A DNA stretch of 64,000 nucleotides from Notolepis coatsorum (GCA_963971535.1 OZ020594.1:115727127-115791126), one strand, 5' to 3'; shown: positions 1 to 11,692, counted from the stretch's first letter. Translations and numbers: made by a program. The notes: generated by a model not told the origin, from the letters alone.

Positions 1-299
1 CAAATATTTTTATACTAAGGTTAAAAATGTATAGAACAGTCATCATACTGTAAGTATAAGTGTGTGCTTTAAATAAATAAGAACATGACTCCTAGTCCAA
101 CTGTATAACTGTGACATCATGATTAACTCATTCAACGCCAGACCCGATGATAGTCGGGTTAACTCGCCGACCGTTCAGCGCCAATCACGAGTATAGTCGG
201 GTTTTAATCGTTATTTCTTTTATTAGCTACATCCATTGATTTTCATCCATCCAGCCTGATGTTATCATTGGGAATGGGTCTGAGCTCGCAAAAGGGCAA

Positions 300-500
300 A
301 TACCGCCGCCTACGGTCTTTGCGGTGAGTAAAGAAGTGATCCGCTGGTTGAATGGCGTGGTCTGGGATGTCCGCCGTCAACCACGTCTCGGTGAAGCAGA
401 GAACATTACAGTCTCTAACGTCTCTTTGGAATTGAATCCGTGCTCTGATGTCGTCCAGTTTATTTTAGATCGACTGCACATTATGGGGTTACATTCTCTG
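300..500 (-). pseudogene. LINE endonuclease fragment
   Basis: Read on the minus strand, this stretch contains the motif sequence KLDDIRARIQFQRDVRDCNV followed by LCFTETWL. That is the typical start of the apurinic endonuclease domain of L2/Rex-type LINEs, where TETWL carries the catalytic glutamate. The reading frame has an in-frame stop just before the motif and fades out near position 300, so this is a dead fragment. It directly abuts the 3' end of the acidic-protein exon at 502-1586, which suggests that the LINE piece cut off or replaced whatever followed that exon. The family assignment is from memory of the motif; being LINE-derived is well supported. Confidence 0.75.
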
Positions 501-501
501 C

Positions 502-1586
502 TTAAATCTTTTCGACAAATGTCAAGAAAGGTTGCCAAATTGCATAAAATCTCAAAACAGACCCTCCACTCTCGTTCCATTCATCACCGTCTTCAGTCTC
601 AGTTTCAGAACTGTCATCATCACTGTCATCAGTCTCAGTTTCAGAACTGTGATCATCACCGTCATTGGTCTCAGTTTCAGAACTGTCATCATCACCGTCA
701 TCAGTCTCAGTTTCAGAACTGTCATCATCACCGTCATTGGTCTCAGTTTCAGAACTGTCACCATCACCGTCATCAGTCTCAGTTTCAGAACTGTCATCAT
801 CACCGTCATTGGTCTCAGTTTCAGAACTGTCATCATCACCGTCATTGGTCTCAGTTTCAGAACTGTCATCATCACTCTCATCAGTCCAACTGCTGCTAGA
901 CGAACTTTGTATTTTCTGTGTCTTCTTTGGTTTCAGAGTCATCAAACCTGGCCCTGCAGTCTCCTTCCATTCATCGCCGTCATCAGTCTCAGTTTCAAAA
1001 CTGTCATCATCGCTGTCATCAGTCTTAATCTCAGAACTGTCATCATCGCTGTCATCAGTCTCATTTCCCGAACAGTCGGAAGAGCGAAGCTGGACATCTC
1101 TAGTTGGTTCTAAATCACCAGCTGGATCTAGGTTACTGGCTGGTTCTGATACTCCACAGTCCTTTCCATCAGGTTCTGTTTTCATCTGTTCAGTTGAAGT
1201 GCTGGGTAAAGAATATGCTTCTCCGTTTCTCTCCCTTTGGGTTTGAAGAGGCTGATCATTCTTTTCACCATCTTCACATTTCACTGGGTCTACTGTGATC
1301 TTGGAGCGATCAGCTTCTTCCAGCCCTTGATGTAGTTCAACTTTAATCTGTAGGAGCTCTGGGTCCTGGGTTTGGCTGAGTTGTGAGGACAGAGTATTCT
1401 CACTATATTCTTCATATTTCACAGGATGTAAGATCATCTTGCACCTATCAGACTCCTCTAGATCTTCACATAGTTCCTCTTTCATCTGTAGGGGCTCTGG
1501 CTCCTCCTGGTCCAGACTGGGGCTCCTCTGCTGCTGCTCAGGGGGAACCTCCTCTTCACAGATAAATAGTTGTAAGGCAAGGGAGT
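502..1586 (-). CDS. Exon 3 of candidate acidic zinc-finger-type protein gene
   Basis: An open frame runs from a splice acceptor (pyrimidine tract then AG at 1588-1587) to a TAA at 504-502. Its first residues include CEEEVPPEQQQRSPSLDQEE and EPLQMKEEL, a segment I recognise from the regions preceding the fingers in teleost C2H2 zinc-finger proteins. Further on the protein becomes extremely acidic, with about eight copies of a 12-residue SSETETNDGDDD-type repeat and an earlier EWKETAGPGLM segment. No zinc finger is present before the stop, and a LINE fragment follows immediately, so the C-terminus may be lost. Exon phase (two leading bases, AC) fits exactly the one base left by the exon ending at 15888. 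The function is unknown; a nuclear regulatory role would be inference. Confidence 0.6.
586..880. repeat. 36-bp coding tandem repeat
   Basis: About eight copies of a 36-bp unit (core ctcagtttcagaactgtcat) lie inside exon 3. On the minus strand each unit encodes a 12-residue Ser/Glu/Thr/Asp repeat. All units keep the frame. Long open frames also exist on the other strand and in other frames through this block, because the repeat lacks stops in most frames; those are shadows. Confidence 0.85.
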
Positions 1587-1599
1587 CTAGAAAGAAGAA

Positions 1600-2815
1600 T
1601 AATTTAAATGTAATTTGTTGTAACCATTACTTTTGAAAGTAACAAACACTACACTCTTGTCAGGAAAGTAACATGTTGAACGAATAGGCCTATATAGGGA
1701 TGCACAGATCATATACCCAAAATATCGCTATCAGGGTGATACTAGCTACATTCGATTGATCTGTATCGACTACAGTTGGTCAGATCTATTACCAAGTTGT
1801 CATAAAGCTTCCTCCTCCAGTAACATCAGAGGAGAAGGAAAAGGTTCACAGCTTTCCTCCAGAATGGATCTGATTCCACCTGATGAGATATTGGCCAAAG
1901 GTTTGACATTTCTATTACATAAGGCTATAAAGTAAGACATGTAGGCCCTACATGAGAATCTCATCTTTTACAGTCTATGCTAGCTCGCCAGCAGTCTGAG
2001 CTGACCAGAGATTCTTCTTCTTCTTAACTTTTTAAGTAAATGTGGAAAGTCTGTTTTTATCTCTGGTTCCATTCCCACACTGGCCTGTTGAGTAGAATCC
2101 TCAGTCTTCACACCTGGCTCCAGTGCTCAGAACATGGCTTTCATTGACAAGTTGAATCTGTTTTGGGAATGTTCCTTGCTTTTTAGAACTGACAGAGTCC
2201 ATCCAAACAGACTGGGTAGTGTGAGACTTTCTTGCTAACACAAGGCAATTTTATTTGTGCTTACATAGGGAATGTCATCGAATTCATATGGACTCACAAC
2301 AGCCACCTGTTGTGGCAGGAGATGAGAGTCTGTGTTCTAAAACGAAGAACTGTTGAAATTCTAGACCCTCTTTTAAGTCTGCTATAAAAATAAAATAAAA
2401 AAAGCCTATCCTTGTTGGGTCTGATACTATTTTCTGAAAAGCGATAAGACGCTTGTTTTCTCTGTTCTGGGCAGAATGTCTTGGCATCTCCACGCTACTG
2501 TATATTCTGCCCGGTGCAACGTATTATTTTCCTGTTTGTTGTTCACTTTTGAATAAACCTCTGAAAGATTAATTCTACCTTTTATTATTGAAGATGAACA
2601 GATAAACACAACAGCAGCCGTATGCTAGTGGCTAACTTACAGCATGCTGTCCAGTCATGTGATTGACTGTTTACATCCCACACCCTACTCGCGGACCCCT
2701 CCCCCTCCTTCATGCCACTGTGTTATCACCTGAATCAGCCTCATTAGTCCACACTCTTTTACACATAGGAAAGGCCTGGGACTAATTAATTTAAATGTAA
2801 GGAGTCTGGTAAAAT
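1600..2815. other. Non-coding stretch, possible degenerate exon remnant
   Basis: No intact gene. On the minus strand at about 2250-2030 two overlapping frames look protein-like (for example LEPGVKTEDSTQQASVGMEP followed by EIKTDFPHL), a composition similar to linker regions of zinc-finger-type proteins. However, a frame change and stops interrupt it. The rest is AT-rich with no recognisable feature apart from the hAT-like piece near 1700. Confidence 0.3.
1690..1800. repeat. hAT-like terminal fragment
   Basis: The stretch beginning tagggatgcacagatcatat resembles the terminal sequence of many vertebrate hAT elements (tagggatgcaccgat type), followed by degenerate inverted ATATCG/CGATA motifs. 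No transposase frame is seen. The match is from memory and short. Confidence 0.4.
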
Positions 2816-2817
2816 AA

Positions 2818-4100
2818 CAAAATATGGATCATCTGAAAATGCTGGTCCCTCAGATTGATTCTGATATTTTAGTGTTAACTGAATTACCTGACATCAGCTC
2901 CATTGATACATTATTCAGATGTTGAGATGATTGTCTTTGGTGATTTTAATGTTAATTGATTAAGTAATGCCAACTACTTTAATATGTATATATGTAATAA
3001 TAATTCAGCTTGCAGAGTATTTGAGTTGGGAATCAGAGATCACTGCCCCACAGCTAGTATCAAAAACTCCAGACTACAGAAAACAAAATCTCACACTATT
3101 TCCAAAAGACACCCCTGGTGTTGTTCTCTCTGTCATCAATAAACATGCTCCTTTTAAATAAATTAGGATAAAAGATAGATTAACCCTGTGGTTCTCACCT
3201 GAGCTATGCAGTTTATTTAGAGAAAGGAACACACAGACACTCTGGAGACCCTTCCCATCTGTCATTATTTAGGCAATTTAGAAATAAATGTGCACCTGAG
3301 GTAGTGAATCCCAACAAACTACTATTTGAATTACATTACCAGCTCATATTTAGATCCCTTTATACGACCAGAGTTTTTTGAAGTGGTGAATTCAATTTAA
3401 TTGTCTAATATCTGAGCAGAAAGAGATTTGTCTGGCCTTTAATAGGCACATTTTCTGAAGGCGGTTATTTGTTTGATAATAATTTTACGGAGCCCCCTCT
3501 TGGTGATCATGAGCTGGTGCACGCTATGAGGCATGCCTCAGTTTACCTTGCAGCCCTTCTCTCCCTGTGTTGTTTTTGAAGTATTACAGACCATTGATAC
3601 CAGGAAATCTGGTATAAAACTGGAGAGGTTAAGCTAGACTCTTTCTTTCTCCTCAGGTTAGCTGCTCCAGTAATTACAGAACTAACATATACACTTTTTC
3701 ATTGCCATCATGTATAGTTCCTAGTATCTGGAAAATAGCTCATGTTGTTCCATTACATAAAGGTGGAGATAGAATTAATCTGAATAGCTATCGACCAATA
3801 TCCAAGCTATCCTGTCTTGGAAAGATCTGTTTATCTCAGATCACTATATTAAGCCCACATCAATCAATCAATCAATGTGAGTTTAGAGCAACAGCTACTA
3901 CTCTAGTTGTAAATGGTATAGTATCTGACCTTGACTGAAGTAAACACTGTGCTGCCTGTTTTGTAGATCTGTCAAAAGCATTTGACACAGTTCATCACTC
4001 TCTTCTATTGCAAAGGTTAATGAATGTTGGCTTTGACACATCTGCTTACAAATGGTTTCAGAGCTATTTATCCAAAAGGTATATGTAGACACCTGAATAT
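2818..4100 (+). pseudogene. Degenerate LINE (endonuclease and reverse transcriptase remnants)
   Basis: Several frames on the plus strand carry LINE motifs in the right order. Endonuclease pieces (DSDILVLTE, then FGDFNVNWLSNA) lie near 2850-2970. A linker segment resembling DRLTLWFSPELCSLFRERN lies near 3180. Reverse transcriptase motifs include HVVPLHKGGDRINLNSYRPI near 3740 and VDLSKAFDTVHHSLLLQRL near 3960-4020. Frames switch repeatedly and stops intervene, so the copy is dead. Sequence stops resembling a LINE at about 4092, before the catalytic FADD box, so the 3' part is missing. The type is L2/Rex-like. Confidence 0.8.
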
Positions 4101-5635
4101 GTCTAGCGATAATTCAATGTGCCTAACCTAATTCCCTTTACTCTACTGTGCCCACTGACCCCTCTTGATCCTCCATATTCTAACATTGACAGTGAATAGT
4201 GGAGCATGCACTGGAGTGCCGCCGGGGGGAGCTGGTGTGACGTTGGGCAGGACAGACATCAGGTGAAGAAGGATGGGCTAAAGGCGGAGCTCAGACAGCG
4301 GAGCACCCTCTTCGTCGGTTTTCCAGAGAAGGAAGAGGTCGCGTGGAGCAGGAGCTCCGGACATCAAGCACGCGGTATATAAACCCAGTTACGAGGCGGG
4401 TTATTAATATAATATACGCGATAGCTTAGCTTTCAGTTAATGCTAAAGAGACTTTGTGAACGAAGAAGCAGACGAGCTACTGCCGAAGAGTGCGGTAGAT
4501 ATTGCACACGTTGAGTTTTAGTTAAAGTATAGGCGTCATGACAGGGGGTCGTCCCGACCCACAGCTTAGCTTCAGTTAGGCCTAGGGCACAGTTTAGTCC
4601 GCGTGTCGCTTCACCTCTCCAGCTACTCCACTACTCAACGGACGTCGCGGCACGGCACGCACCTCCAGCAGTCACCTGCACCACGTCTACCCAGCCCCGC
4701 CGCCTGCTATCACGGGAGCTCTCGACGGCCATCACACCACACGGACGTTCGGTGGTGGGAGCAGGCCCGCTCTTGGTTAAGTACACTCAAGCCAGTTACC
4801 GTGAGCGCTCCGAGTGCTGGAACTTTATCGGTATACATTCTCTTTGTGCGGCGCGGGCCCTTTAAGGGCGAAGAGAAGCAGTACTTTGAACCGACACTGG
4901 TAGCAGTGCTTAGGGGCGCCCCGACATTTATTATTTTGGGGAAGCCGGCTATAGATAGGACTTTTGTTTTCTCCCTCTCTGCCTGTGAAAACCTGTTTGA
5001 GGAAGTGTCGGGTTACACTGCACTACAACCATAGAGGGGGCGTTACTGCAGATCAATGCTATGTCGACGTCACAGAAACCGTCAAATCAGAACAGTTTAG
5101 TTGAGTGAGGGAAGATCTCATGAACTTGAGACTAGACTGATGAGTCAATATGGTAATTAGAGACACAGACCCATTGATACTAACCTGTATTACTATAAAA
5201 CCATGCTAAACACAGAAAAAAGGCATTTATAATGCATGTCCCCTTTAAATCAACTTTCCAGCCCCCTGTCAACTGTCAAATGATGTCAACTGTCAACCTG
5301 AATTAATATTCAGTATTCAATATGGTCTGATATTAACATTCAGTATATTGTCTGATTCAATATTAACATTCAGTATTCAAGTACAACAGCTAGCTAGCCA
5401 TTGTGGACACTCACCTTTCCACAGCAAAACGGTCGGCAAGGCACCTTGGTTGAGAAATGCAGGCTTCAATCTATGTGTTGTAGGATAGACAGTCTATCTA
5501 TCCTGTCTCAAGATGCACAATGAGATCTTCTTCTTCTTCTTATTTGAATTTCCGGCAGTGTAGACGCATCGTGGCGTATTACTGCCCTCCGCAATTCTTT
5601 TTATGGGCTCTTCTTCTTCTCCTTCTTCTCCTTCT
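4101..5635. other. Unassigned region with TATA-like site
   Basis: No recognisable gene. A GC-rich block (4200-5040) contains a good TATA-like element (ggtatataaacc, about 4374-4385) and a 143-codon open frame (4603-5034) with biased Ser/Thr/Arg composition and no domain I recognise. The arrangement of TATA, leader and short frame could belong to an LTR or a lost promoter, but no paired repeat was found. From 5040 to 5635 the sequence is AT-rich and includes TATTCAATATT-type direct repeats near 5305-5380. Confidence 0.25.
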
Positions 5636-5690
5636 TCACCGTCTTTTTCTCCTTCTACTGGACCCCGATTGTTGAATATATATAGAACAC

Positions 5691-5825
5691 AAATGTTCTA
5701 GAATGTCTATTATGACATCATACTGTGACATTACAAATGTTCTAGAATGTACTATTATGACATCATACTGTGACATCACAAATGTTCTAGAATGTTCTAT
5801 TATGACATCATACTGTGACATCACA
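5691..5825. repeat. 44/45-bp tandem repeat, three copies
   Basis: Three head-to-tail copies of a 44-45-bp unit contain caaatgttctagaatgt and tatgacatcatactgtgaca. The unit includes imperfect TGACATCA (CRE-like) sites. Confidence 0.85.
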
Positions 5826-5895
5826 CCGGAATATGTTTGAGGTCCATTTGAATAATATAAATAATATGTATGGTAAGGCTGTCCCCGAAGCCTGT

Positions 5896-6095
5896 TTTTG
5901 GGATTCAAACTTTGTTAGGGTTCTTCGAACGGATGTTCGAACCTTCGTTTTTAATAAAAAAAATTAATATATATATTTTTTTATTTTATTACAATTTTTA
6001 TTTTTTTTTATCCTCAAACTAAATCCTCAATTTGAATAAAGTGATTCAAACTTCGTCAGGGTTTTTCGAACGGATGTTCGAACCTTCGTTTTTAA
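5896..6095. repeat. Direct repeat pair flanking AT-rich tract
   Basis: Two copies of a roughly 55-bp sequence (with gtttttcgaacggatgttcgaaccttcgt or close variants) at about 5904-5956 and 6048-6096 flank an A/T-only segment. Each copy contains the small palindrome TTCGAACGGATGTTCGAA. Origin unknown. Confidence 0.75.
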
Positions 6096-6430
6096 TTTAA
6101 TTTTGTTTATAATTAACACTGTTTTCGATCCTAAATACTATCATTTCCCCCCAATCATAACAGTCTAGTAGTACGTTTTGGTCCAATCCGGTTGGTTCTT
6201 CTGTGGGGGCGGTCCCCAATCGATCTCCTGTGTGGGGCTGGCTGCTGCAGCCCCCTCCTGTGTCTTCTCGTCCAGGGGGTATTCCACTTAAACATTTTAC
6301 CAAGTCTCTAGTGTATTATGAATTTCTCTCTTCCAGTATTATCACAGTTTTTACTCTTGGCTTATATTTTGATATCAAACAGTGATAAAGAATAACTTGT
6401 TTTGTGAATTAGTTTCCATGACTATCATCC

Positions 6431-7060
6431 TACCTGGAAGAGGTCAAGGTCCTGGCGGGATGGTGCCAGGAAAACAGCCTCTCCCTGAACGTCAGCAAAA
6501 CAAAGGAGATGATTGTGGACTTCAGGAGGTCGGGGGTCAAGGACTACAGCCCCCTCAGCATCGACGGGGCACCGGTTGAGAGAGTCAACAGCTTTAAGTA
6601 CCTCGGAGCCTACATATCCGAGGACTTGACATGGACCACACACATTGACAGTGTTGTGAAGAAGGCACGACAACGCCTCTACTTCCTCAGGCGCCTAAGG
6701 AAGTTCCAAGTCAGCCAGAAGATCCTTAAGAACTTCTACTCATGTACAATAGAGAGCATCTTGACCGGCAACATCACCTCCTGGTTTGGGAATAGCACTG
6801 CACAAGACCGAAGCAGACTACAAAGAGTGACACGTTTAGCCGAACGCACAATTGGAGGGGGGCTCCCCACCCTCCAGAACATTTACTACAAGCGTTGCAA
6901 GGGCAAGGCTAAGAGAATCATTAAAGACTCCAGTCACCCGAACAACTGCCTCTTTGAACTGCTGCGGTCAGGCAAGCGATACCGGAGTCTCAAGGCGAGC
7001 ACAGAAAGACTCAGAAGAAGCTTCTATCCCCAGGCCATCAGGCTGCTAAACGAACAATGA
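6431..7060 (+). pseudogene. 5'-truncated L2-type LINE reverse transcriptase C-terminus
   Basis: An open frame begins at the truncation point (TACCTGGAAGAGG at 6431) and ends at TGA 7058-7060. It encodes the region after the RT catalytic site, starting YLEEVKVLAGWCQENSL, passing through EMIVDFRRSGVKDYSPLSID and ending QAIRLLNEQ. It is nearly identical to the last third of the long L2 ORF at 21726-23540, including the 3'UTR, so it is a recent insertion. The usual 5' truncation removed the endonuclease and the FADD box, so it cannot act alone. The ATG at 6509 is an internal methionine, not the native start. Confidence 0.9.
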
Positions 7061-7561
7061 ATGAACACTACACAACAACAACCACCAAACGCACATAGCA
7101 CACACATCCACACGCACACACTCACTTTAAACAAACACTGTAGCACCCACTCCACACACTTTATAGCACACACCCACTTTAAACAAACACACTGTAGCAC
7201 CCACTCCCCACACTTTATATTTATGGATGAAGGATTGCACTACAACTCGTACACCTTACTGTAAATTGTAACTAAAATTGTACCTCATCCCATTTCTGCT
7301 TTGCACTAGATAGTACTGTACATTAGTACACTGCATAGTATTGTGTATTGTATATTATATGGTAACTCAGAACATTGTACATATGTCTATACCGAACACT
7401 GTGACCTCATTTTCTTCTTCTAAATTCATGCTATATTATGTTATTATGTTATTTGATACTATCTTGTCTAGCACAGTCTCTGGAGCGTAACAGTAAGAAG
7501 CATTTTGTATGAAAGTATTCTGTACTTCTGTATGACAACTATTAAAGAACTTGAACTTGAA
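6431..7561 (+). mobile_element. 5'-truncated L2-like LINE insertion (family A)
   Basis: The unit consists of the truncated ORF, an A/C-rich 3'UTR with CACACACTTTAAACAAACAC repeats, and a tail ending TTGAACTTGAA at about 7561. The same 3'UTR and tail are found at 23541-24048. A (TTGAAC)n microsatellite tail is characteristic of L2-type LINEs. Confidence 0.88.
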
Positions 7562-8740
7562 TACATTCTGCTCTTCACAAGTCTGGGCTGGGCTGGTCTG
7601 CCCTCTGCACCCAGTGGGGGGCTATCATCATATTAACATACAGTACTCAGTCACGAGTGGGGGTTGAGAATGGCTTATCTAAATACAGTTTCAACAACCG
7701 CTGGGGTTTCATCTGGGTTCAAAACAGTTCCTTAGAGCACCCCAGTGTATTGCATATGGTTTCTCTAATTATATACATGGATTATGAAATCCACGTCAAT
7801 GTTACCACACCTTTATAAGGTATTTGTAGATAATGAACTAATCATGAACAAATCATTTATATACATTCGTAAATTATTATTAAATCATTTATAACTATAT
7901 TTGTATAACATTTACAAATTAGTTCTACATTATTTATAACTCATTATCAACATTGTTTGTACTTGATTTGTTCCTCATTAAATAATGTTGTTTAATGTGT
8001 AGTAACATGGATATGAAAAAACGACTATACTGTACCTCCATTTATTTGTTCATGTTTAACAAATGATTTGTTAAGACATTCATAAAACATCTATAAATCA
8101 TTTGCAGATGCTATTGTGTGCCCTAATCTGAAGTGAAGCCTATTCATCATTAACAAATGTCTAATACAGTTAATTATTTGTTTACTTTTTCATCACCTGT
8201 TACAAATGTTGTAGACAGCTTTTGGATACACCCTTCTTTGTGACATCAAACAGTGACAGAATTAGGACTATAGATAAATGCAATTTTATTAACATATAAA
8301 ATACATGTGCATGACATTTAACTTGGGGGGCACTAGGACCCAGGAGTACCCTGGACAGGGATTGACAGAGTATGTAAACGGAAGTCTCACGCGAGTGAGA
8401 CTTGACTTCACGTTTGTTGCCGTCTGTTTGAAAGAAAGCACGGTATATTAGCAGAGCCAAGTTATTCATGCTACCCCACGCTTTTATTAAGGTATGAGCA
8501 GGCTAAACACCTTTTTTGTTGGTAAATCTATTCCATCATTTCCGACCTCCAACTCTTGTTGTGTATACGTACTTGATGTGGTGGGCGCTAACGTTATATT
8601 TGAAGTATGTGTTTGTTCCTAATGTGTGCTCAGTATATTGCAATATGTGATGATGACACTACACACAAGGGTAATAATTATTTGTATTTTCAGGCTGTAT
8701 CTGCATTATATTAGATTGTAAAAAAACAGCCCCCGGTGGG
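7562..8740. other. AT-rich non-coding region
   Basis: No gene recognised. Between 7840 and 8180 the motifs AACAAATCATTTATAA and TTATAAATGATTTGTT recur in both orientations, which gives dispersed inverted-repeat character, possibly an old MITE. The rest shows nothing I can assign. Confidence 0.35.
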
Positions 8741-8744
8741 CGGT

Positions 8745-8854
8745 CATTACTGGTTGTAACATACCGTTGTATTCGTTTGGTACACAGCCATTCGGTACGG
8801 TACGGTACACACTGAAACGGTTCGGTACGGATATGTGTACCTTTACACCCCTAC
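8745..8854. mobile_element. hAT-like terminal fragment
   Basis: Repeated ggtacggtacggtacac and cggttcggtacgg motifs lead to a cctttacacccct end at about 8854. This is the look of vertebrate hAT termini (tagggGTGTAA...GGTAC read from the other strand). The L2 copy begins directly afterwards. Confidence 0.5.
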
Positions 8855-8861
8855 TGTACAC

Positions 8862-9483
8862 ACATGACTGTGTGGCTAGGTTCAGCTCCAACTCCATAGT
8901 GAAGTTTGCGGACGGATACAGTGGTGGTGGGCCTGATCTCTAAAAATGACGAGAAGGCCTACCGGGAGGACGTTTATGTCCTGGCACTCTGGTGCCGGGA
9001 TAACAGCCTACTCCTGAACATTGGTAAAACCAAGGAGCTGATCGTAGATTTTAGGAGAATACAGCAGGGGACACACACGCCACTGTGGATTAATGGGGCT
9101 ATCGTGGACAGGGTGAGCAGTTTTAAGTACCTGGGAGTCCACATTACAGAGGACTTGACATGGACAACACACACAGACACTGTGTTAAAAAAGGCGACGC
9201 AGCGCCTCTACCACCTGAGACAACTCAGGACATTCAGAGTATCAGGGACGATACCCCACTCCTTCTATTTCGGGGCTGTGGAGAGCATCCTGACTGGGAA
9301 CATCACTGCCTGGTTTGGCAACTGCACTGCCCAGGACAGGAAGGCTCTACAGAGAGTAGTGTGCTCAGCAGAGCGTACTACGGGTATTACACTACCAACC
9401 CTGCAGGACTTGTACAACAGGAGGTGCAAATCCAGAGCCTGCAAAATAATGAAGGACCCTCACCACCCCAACAATAGCCTGTT
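8862..9483 (+). pseudogene. L2-like LINE (family B) RT fragment, 5' half of split copy
   Basis: From CTGTACACACATGACTGTGTG (RT motif LYTHDC) the frame reads into [11 protein letters not shown], then a small indel at the catalytic FADD box shifts the frame. The following frame (from about 8906) encodes VVVGLISKNDEKAYREDV, FKYLGVHITEDLTWTTH and ILTGNITAWFGNCTAQD, up to HHPNNSL. At the GTT of 9481-9483 the LINE is interrupted by the DIRS-like element copy A and resumes at 15041 with KLLRSGKRLRI. The copy is inactive: it is 5' truncated, frameshifted at the active site and split. Confidence 0.85.
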
Positions 9484-9680
9484 CTGTGTCGTATGGCTCT
9501 CGCTCGGCGTCACTCTCTGCACTGTACCTCGCCTGTGCACGCGCACTGAATAAAAATTCCACAATGTACCTTTACATCCCAATATTCGTCTGACCACACC
9601 CCTATCAGCTTACCTTCATAAGCAGGTGTGTGGCCACCTACTCGCCTCCTTCTTCGCTTTCACCACAAGGAAGTGCCTTG
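9481..9680 (+). repeat. Left inverted terminal repeat of DIRS-like copy A
   Basis: Inverted relative to 14833-15037. Shared segments include tcagtgcgcgtgcacaggcg, ggaatttttattcagtgcgc and aggtaagctgatagggg in opposite orientation. The matching segments also occur at both ends of copy B. Confidence 0.85.
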
Positions 9681-9789
9681 GTAGATCCCCACTTGACGAG
9701 GTTGCTAGTTGAAGAAAGTTGAGACATGTTTACATTGTGCTTATTTTTTTCTTCTCTCATAAATATTCAAGAGAAAAATCTAAGTAATA

Positions 9790-11444
9790 ATGTCTACCTC
9801 GGAGAGTCGTAGACCCACTCTTCACCAGCGGTTTTCCATTCCCGCCTCCGTCGTGCCTTCTGGTGCGGGGCTGTTGCCACTTTCGTGGTTGCCAGCCAAG
9901 CCCGGGAGACAGCCGATGGGTAGTTTGCCTCTCCGAGGAGCCGGTGCACCGGTGCCGTCGCCCCGGCGATGGCCTGGTCCCGACTCTGGTTCCTCTGCTT
10001 CCGGGGAATCGTCCGTTCTTGAGCGGCCGGTTCCTTTGGTCCCGGAGGACTTTTCGCGTCTGCTCGTTCACGTCGCAAGATGGTGTCCTGCAGACGCGAA
10101 CGGCCTGGGTTTGGGGAATTGCTGGAGACCAGCGAGGATGCGTCGGTCTCTGCATGCCCTATGGAAACTGAGGATTACATGGTAGAGTCAGACGGATTTT
10201 TGTTTGAAGGCCCAGTGGAGGCGAGTATCCCACCCGTCCAGGTAACACTGGATGGGGGTGAAATGTCTCCTTGGGGCGCTTTGTTCGAGGATGTCGGGGA
10301 ACCACCTCGGCCTCATCGGCAGGATGCCCTGCTATCAGCCACATCAGACTGTGGCTCCTCAACCGGTCGAAGCCTGCTGCATGTGAGGGATGCGGGTTCG
10401 GTGGAGGAAGGTCTGCAGGGGGAACTGCAGGCTTAGTTCCCCGAGCTCATGGCAGTAGCGGCCGCTGCAAACGGCGTGCCGCTGCCGCAGCCATTGCCTG
10501 CTCCTGCCCCCGATGATCTCATAGGTCATCTCTGGCAGCGTCGCCCGGTGAGAGGGGTGGACGTTGTCTACCCATTTTTCCCCTCAATGGGGGCCTATGT
10601 TCGTCGGGGCCAGGTGGTGTCTCACATGGGCCTTACTCCCGCCTACGTACCAGTTACGCGGGTGGCGGGGTTGGTTGAAGGTATGAGAGAGGGTGTGCCA
10701 CGGCTTGATAGGCCGATGGCCGCTCTCCTCTGTCCGGATGTGGTGTGGGAACCATTATGCAAGCCGGTTCTCCAAGGAAAATCGGCTAGGCGATTGGCGT
10801 ATTGGAGTGACCAGTCGTTCGTCACGGGTACACAGTCGCTGGCTGCTGCGTCTAATGTCGCACAGCTGGCTAGATTTGTATCTGGGATAATGACGGGCGG
10901 CGCGGAGCTGACCGCGGTACAACATGATCAGCTCACCCAGGCGGCAGGAGCTGTCCTGCATCTGACTCAGGTGCAGGCCATAGCCGCTGGGAAAGCGCGC
11001 GCCCTGGCTACTCTGATCCAGCGCCACCTTTGGCTGGAGCAGGCCCGTGTGCCAGAGAAGAAGAGAGCCCCTCTTCTGACGGCACCCCTCTCCGATGCTG
11101 GACTGTTCGGGAAGGCCCTGCAGCTGATGACCTCAACATGCAGAGAGATGGCAGAGGAGAGATCCGTTCTCCAACCCCATTTTCCGCTTCCCGTCCTCGC
11201 CGGTGGAGTCAGAAGGCTTCCACGACGTCGAGCTACCTCCGCTGTGCCTACCACTGCCTCCGCCGCCACTGCTGGCCCGTCAATGAAGGCCAGGAGGAGA
11301 GACGGTGCTACTGCTGCAGCCGGCCCATCTACGACCGGAGGAGACGGTAGGGATCGACGAGACCAGCAACCGATTGCCTACCGTCCCTCCGGGGCTTCTC
11401 GGGGTGGCAAAGCCCGAGCGGCTCGAGGCAGCAGACGCCGCTAA
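9790..11444 (+). pseudogene. DIRS-type gag, broken
   Basis: This is the homologue of the intact gag of copy B (33133-31460). It starts MSTSESRRPTLHQRFSIPAS, aligned with MYSAESRPARPTLHHRFSIP of copy B. Relative to copy B it has lost about 13 bp near 10048, which shifts the frame, and it has an in-frame TAG at 10434-10436 just before the segment beginning MAVAAAANGVPL. The remaining 331-codon part (10449-11444) is open and contains the DIRS-gag-like block RHLWLEQARVPEKK, then APLLTAPLSDAGLFGKAL, and an Arg-rich C-terminus (ARAARGSRRR). A Gag protein would package the element RNA; this copy cannot make the full product. Confidence 0.8.
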
Positions 11445-11509
11445 AATACAGTGACTTTTTCCCCTGTGGTCCCCTCTGTACCCCTCCTCGGCCCTCTCAT
11501 ATAAATTTG

Positions 11510-11553
11510 TTGCCTAAATAAAAAGTCCCCTAAAAGGGGGACTGTATTTTTTG
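11510..11553 (+). promoter_or_regulatory. Conserved hairpin and AATAAA after DIRS gag
   Basis: About 70 bp after the gag stop, AATAAA is followed by AGTCCCC-TAAAAGG-GGGACT and a run of T. A comparable GTCCCC/GGGGAAC hairpin followed by A/T homopolymer occurs at the matching place in copy B (31338-31375). Conservation between the two copies suggests a 3' processing or termination role; this is inference. Confidence 0.45.
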
Positions 11554-11604
11554 GCTAAACAAACTGTGTTCTTCACCAAAACATATGATGAGGTTGCGAA
11601 ATGT

Positions 11605-11692
11605 GAATCTGCATTTAAGGCCCATGGGGACATTAACGTGTGTTGTCGGGCCTTATAAATAAATTTGATTTGATTTGATTTGATTCATTGTA
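11605..11692 (+). mobile_element. 3' fragment of (TTTGA)n-tailed retroposon, inserted in DIRS A
   Basis: The segment ggcccatggggacattaacg, then tgttgtcgggcc, ATAAATAAA and a (TTTGA)n tail matches the 3' end of the repeats at 44791-45693 and, inverted, at 42071-42322. Copy B of the DIRS-like element lacks it, so it is a later insertion. Confidence 0.8.

Noticed and set aside
324-1113. Long plus-strand open frames over the acidic repeat
   Set aside because: They are antisense or out-of-frame readings of the 36-bp repeat; the minus frame has splice sites and a sensible protein.
4603-5034. 143-codon frame downstream of a TATA-like site
   Set aside because: Biased composition, no recognisable domain and no splice support; mentioned only as part of an unassigned region.
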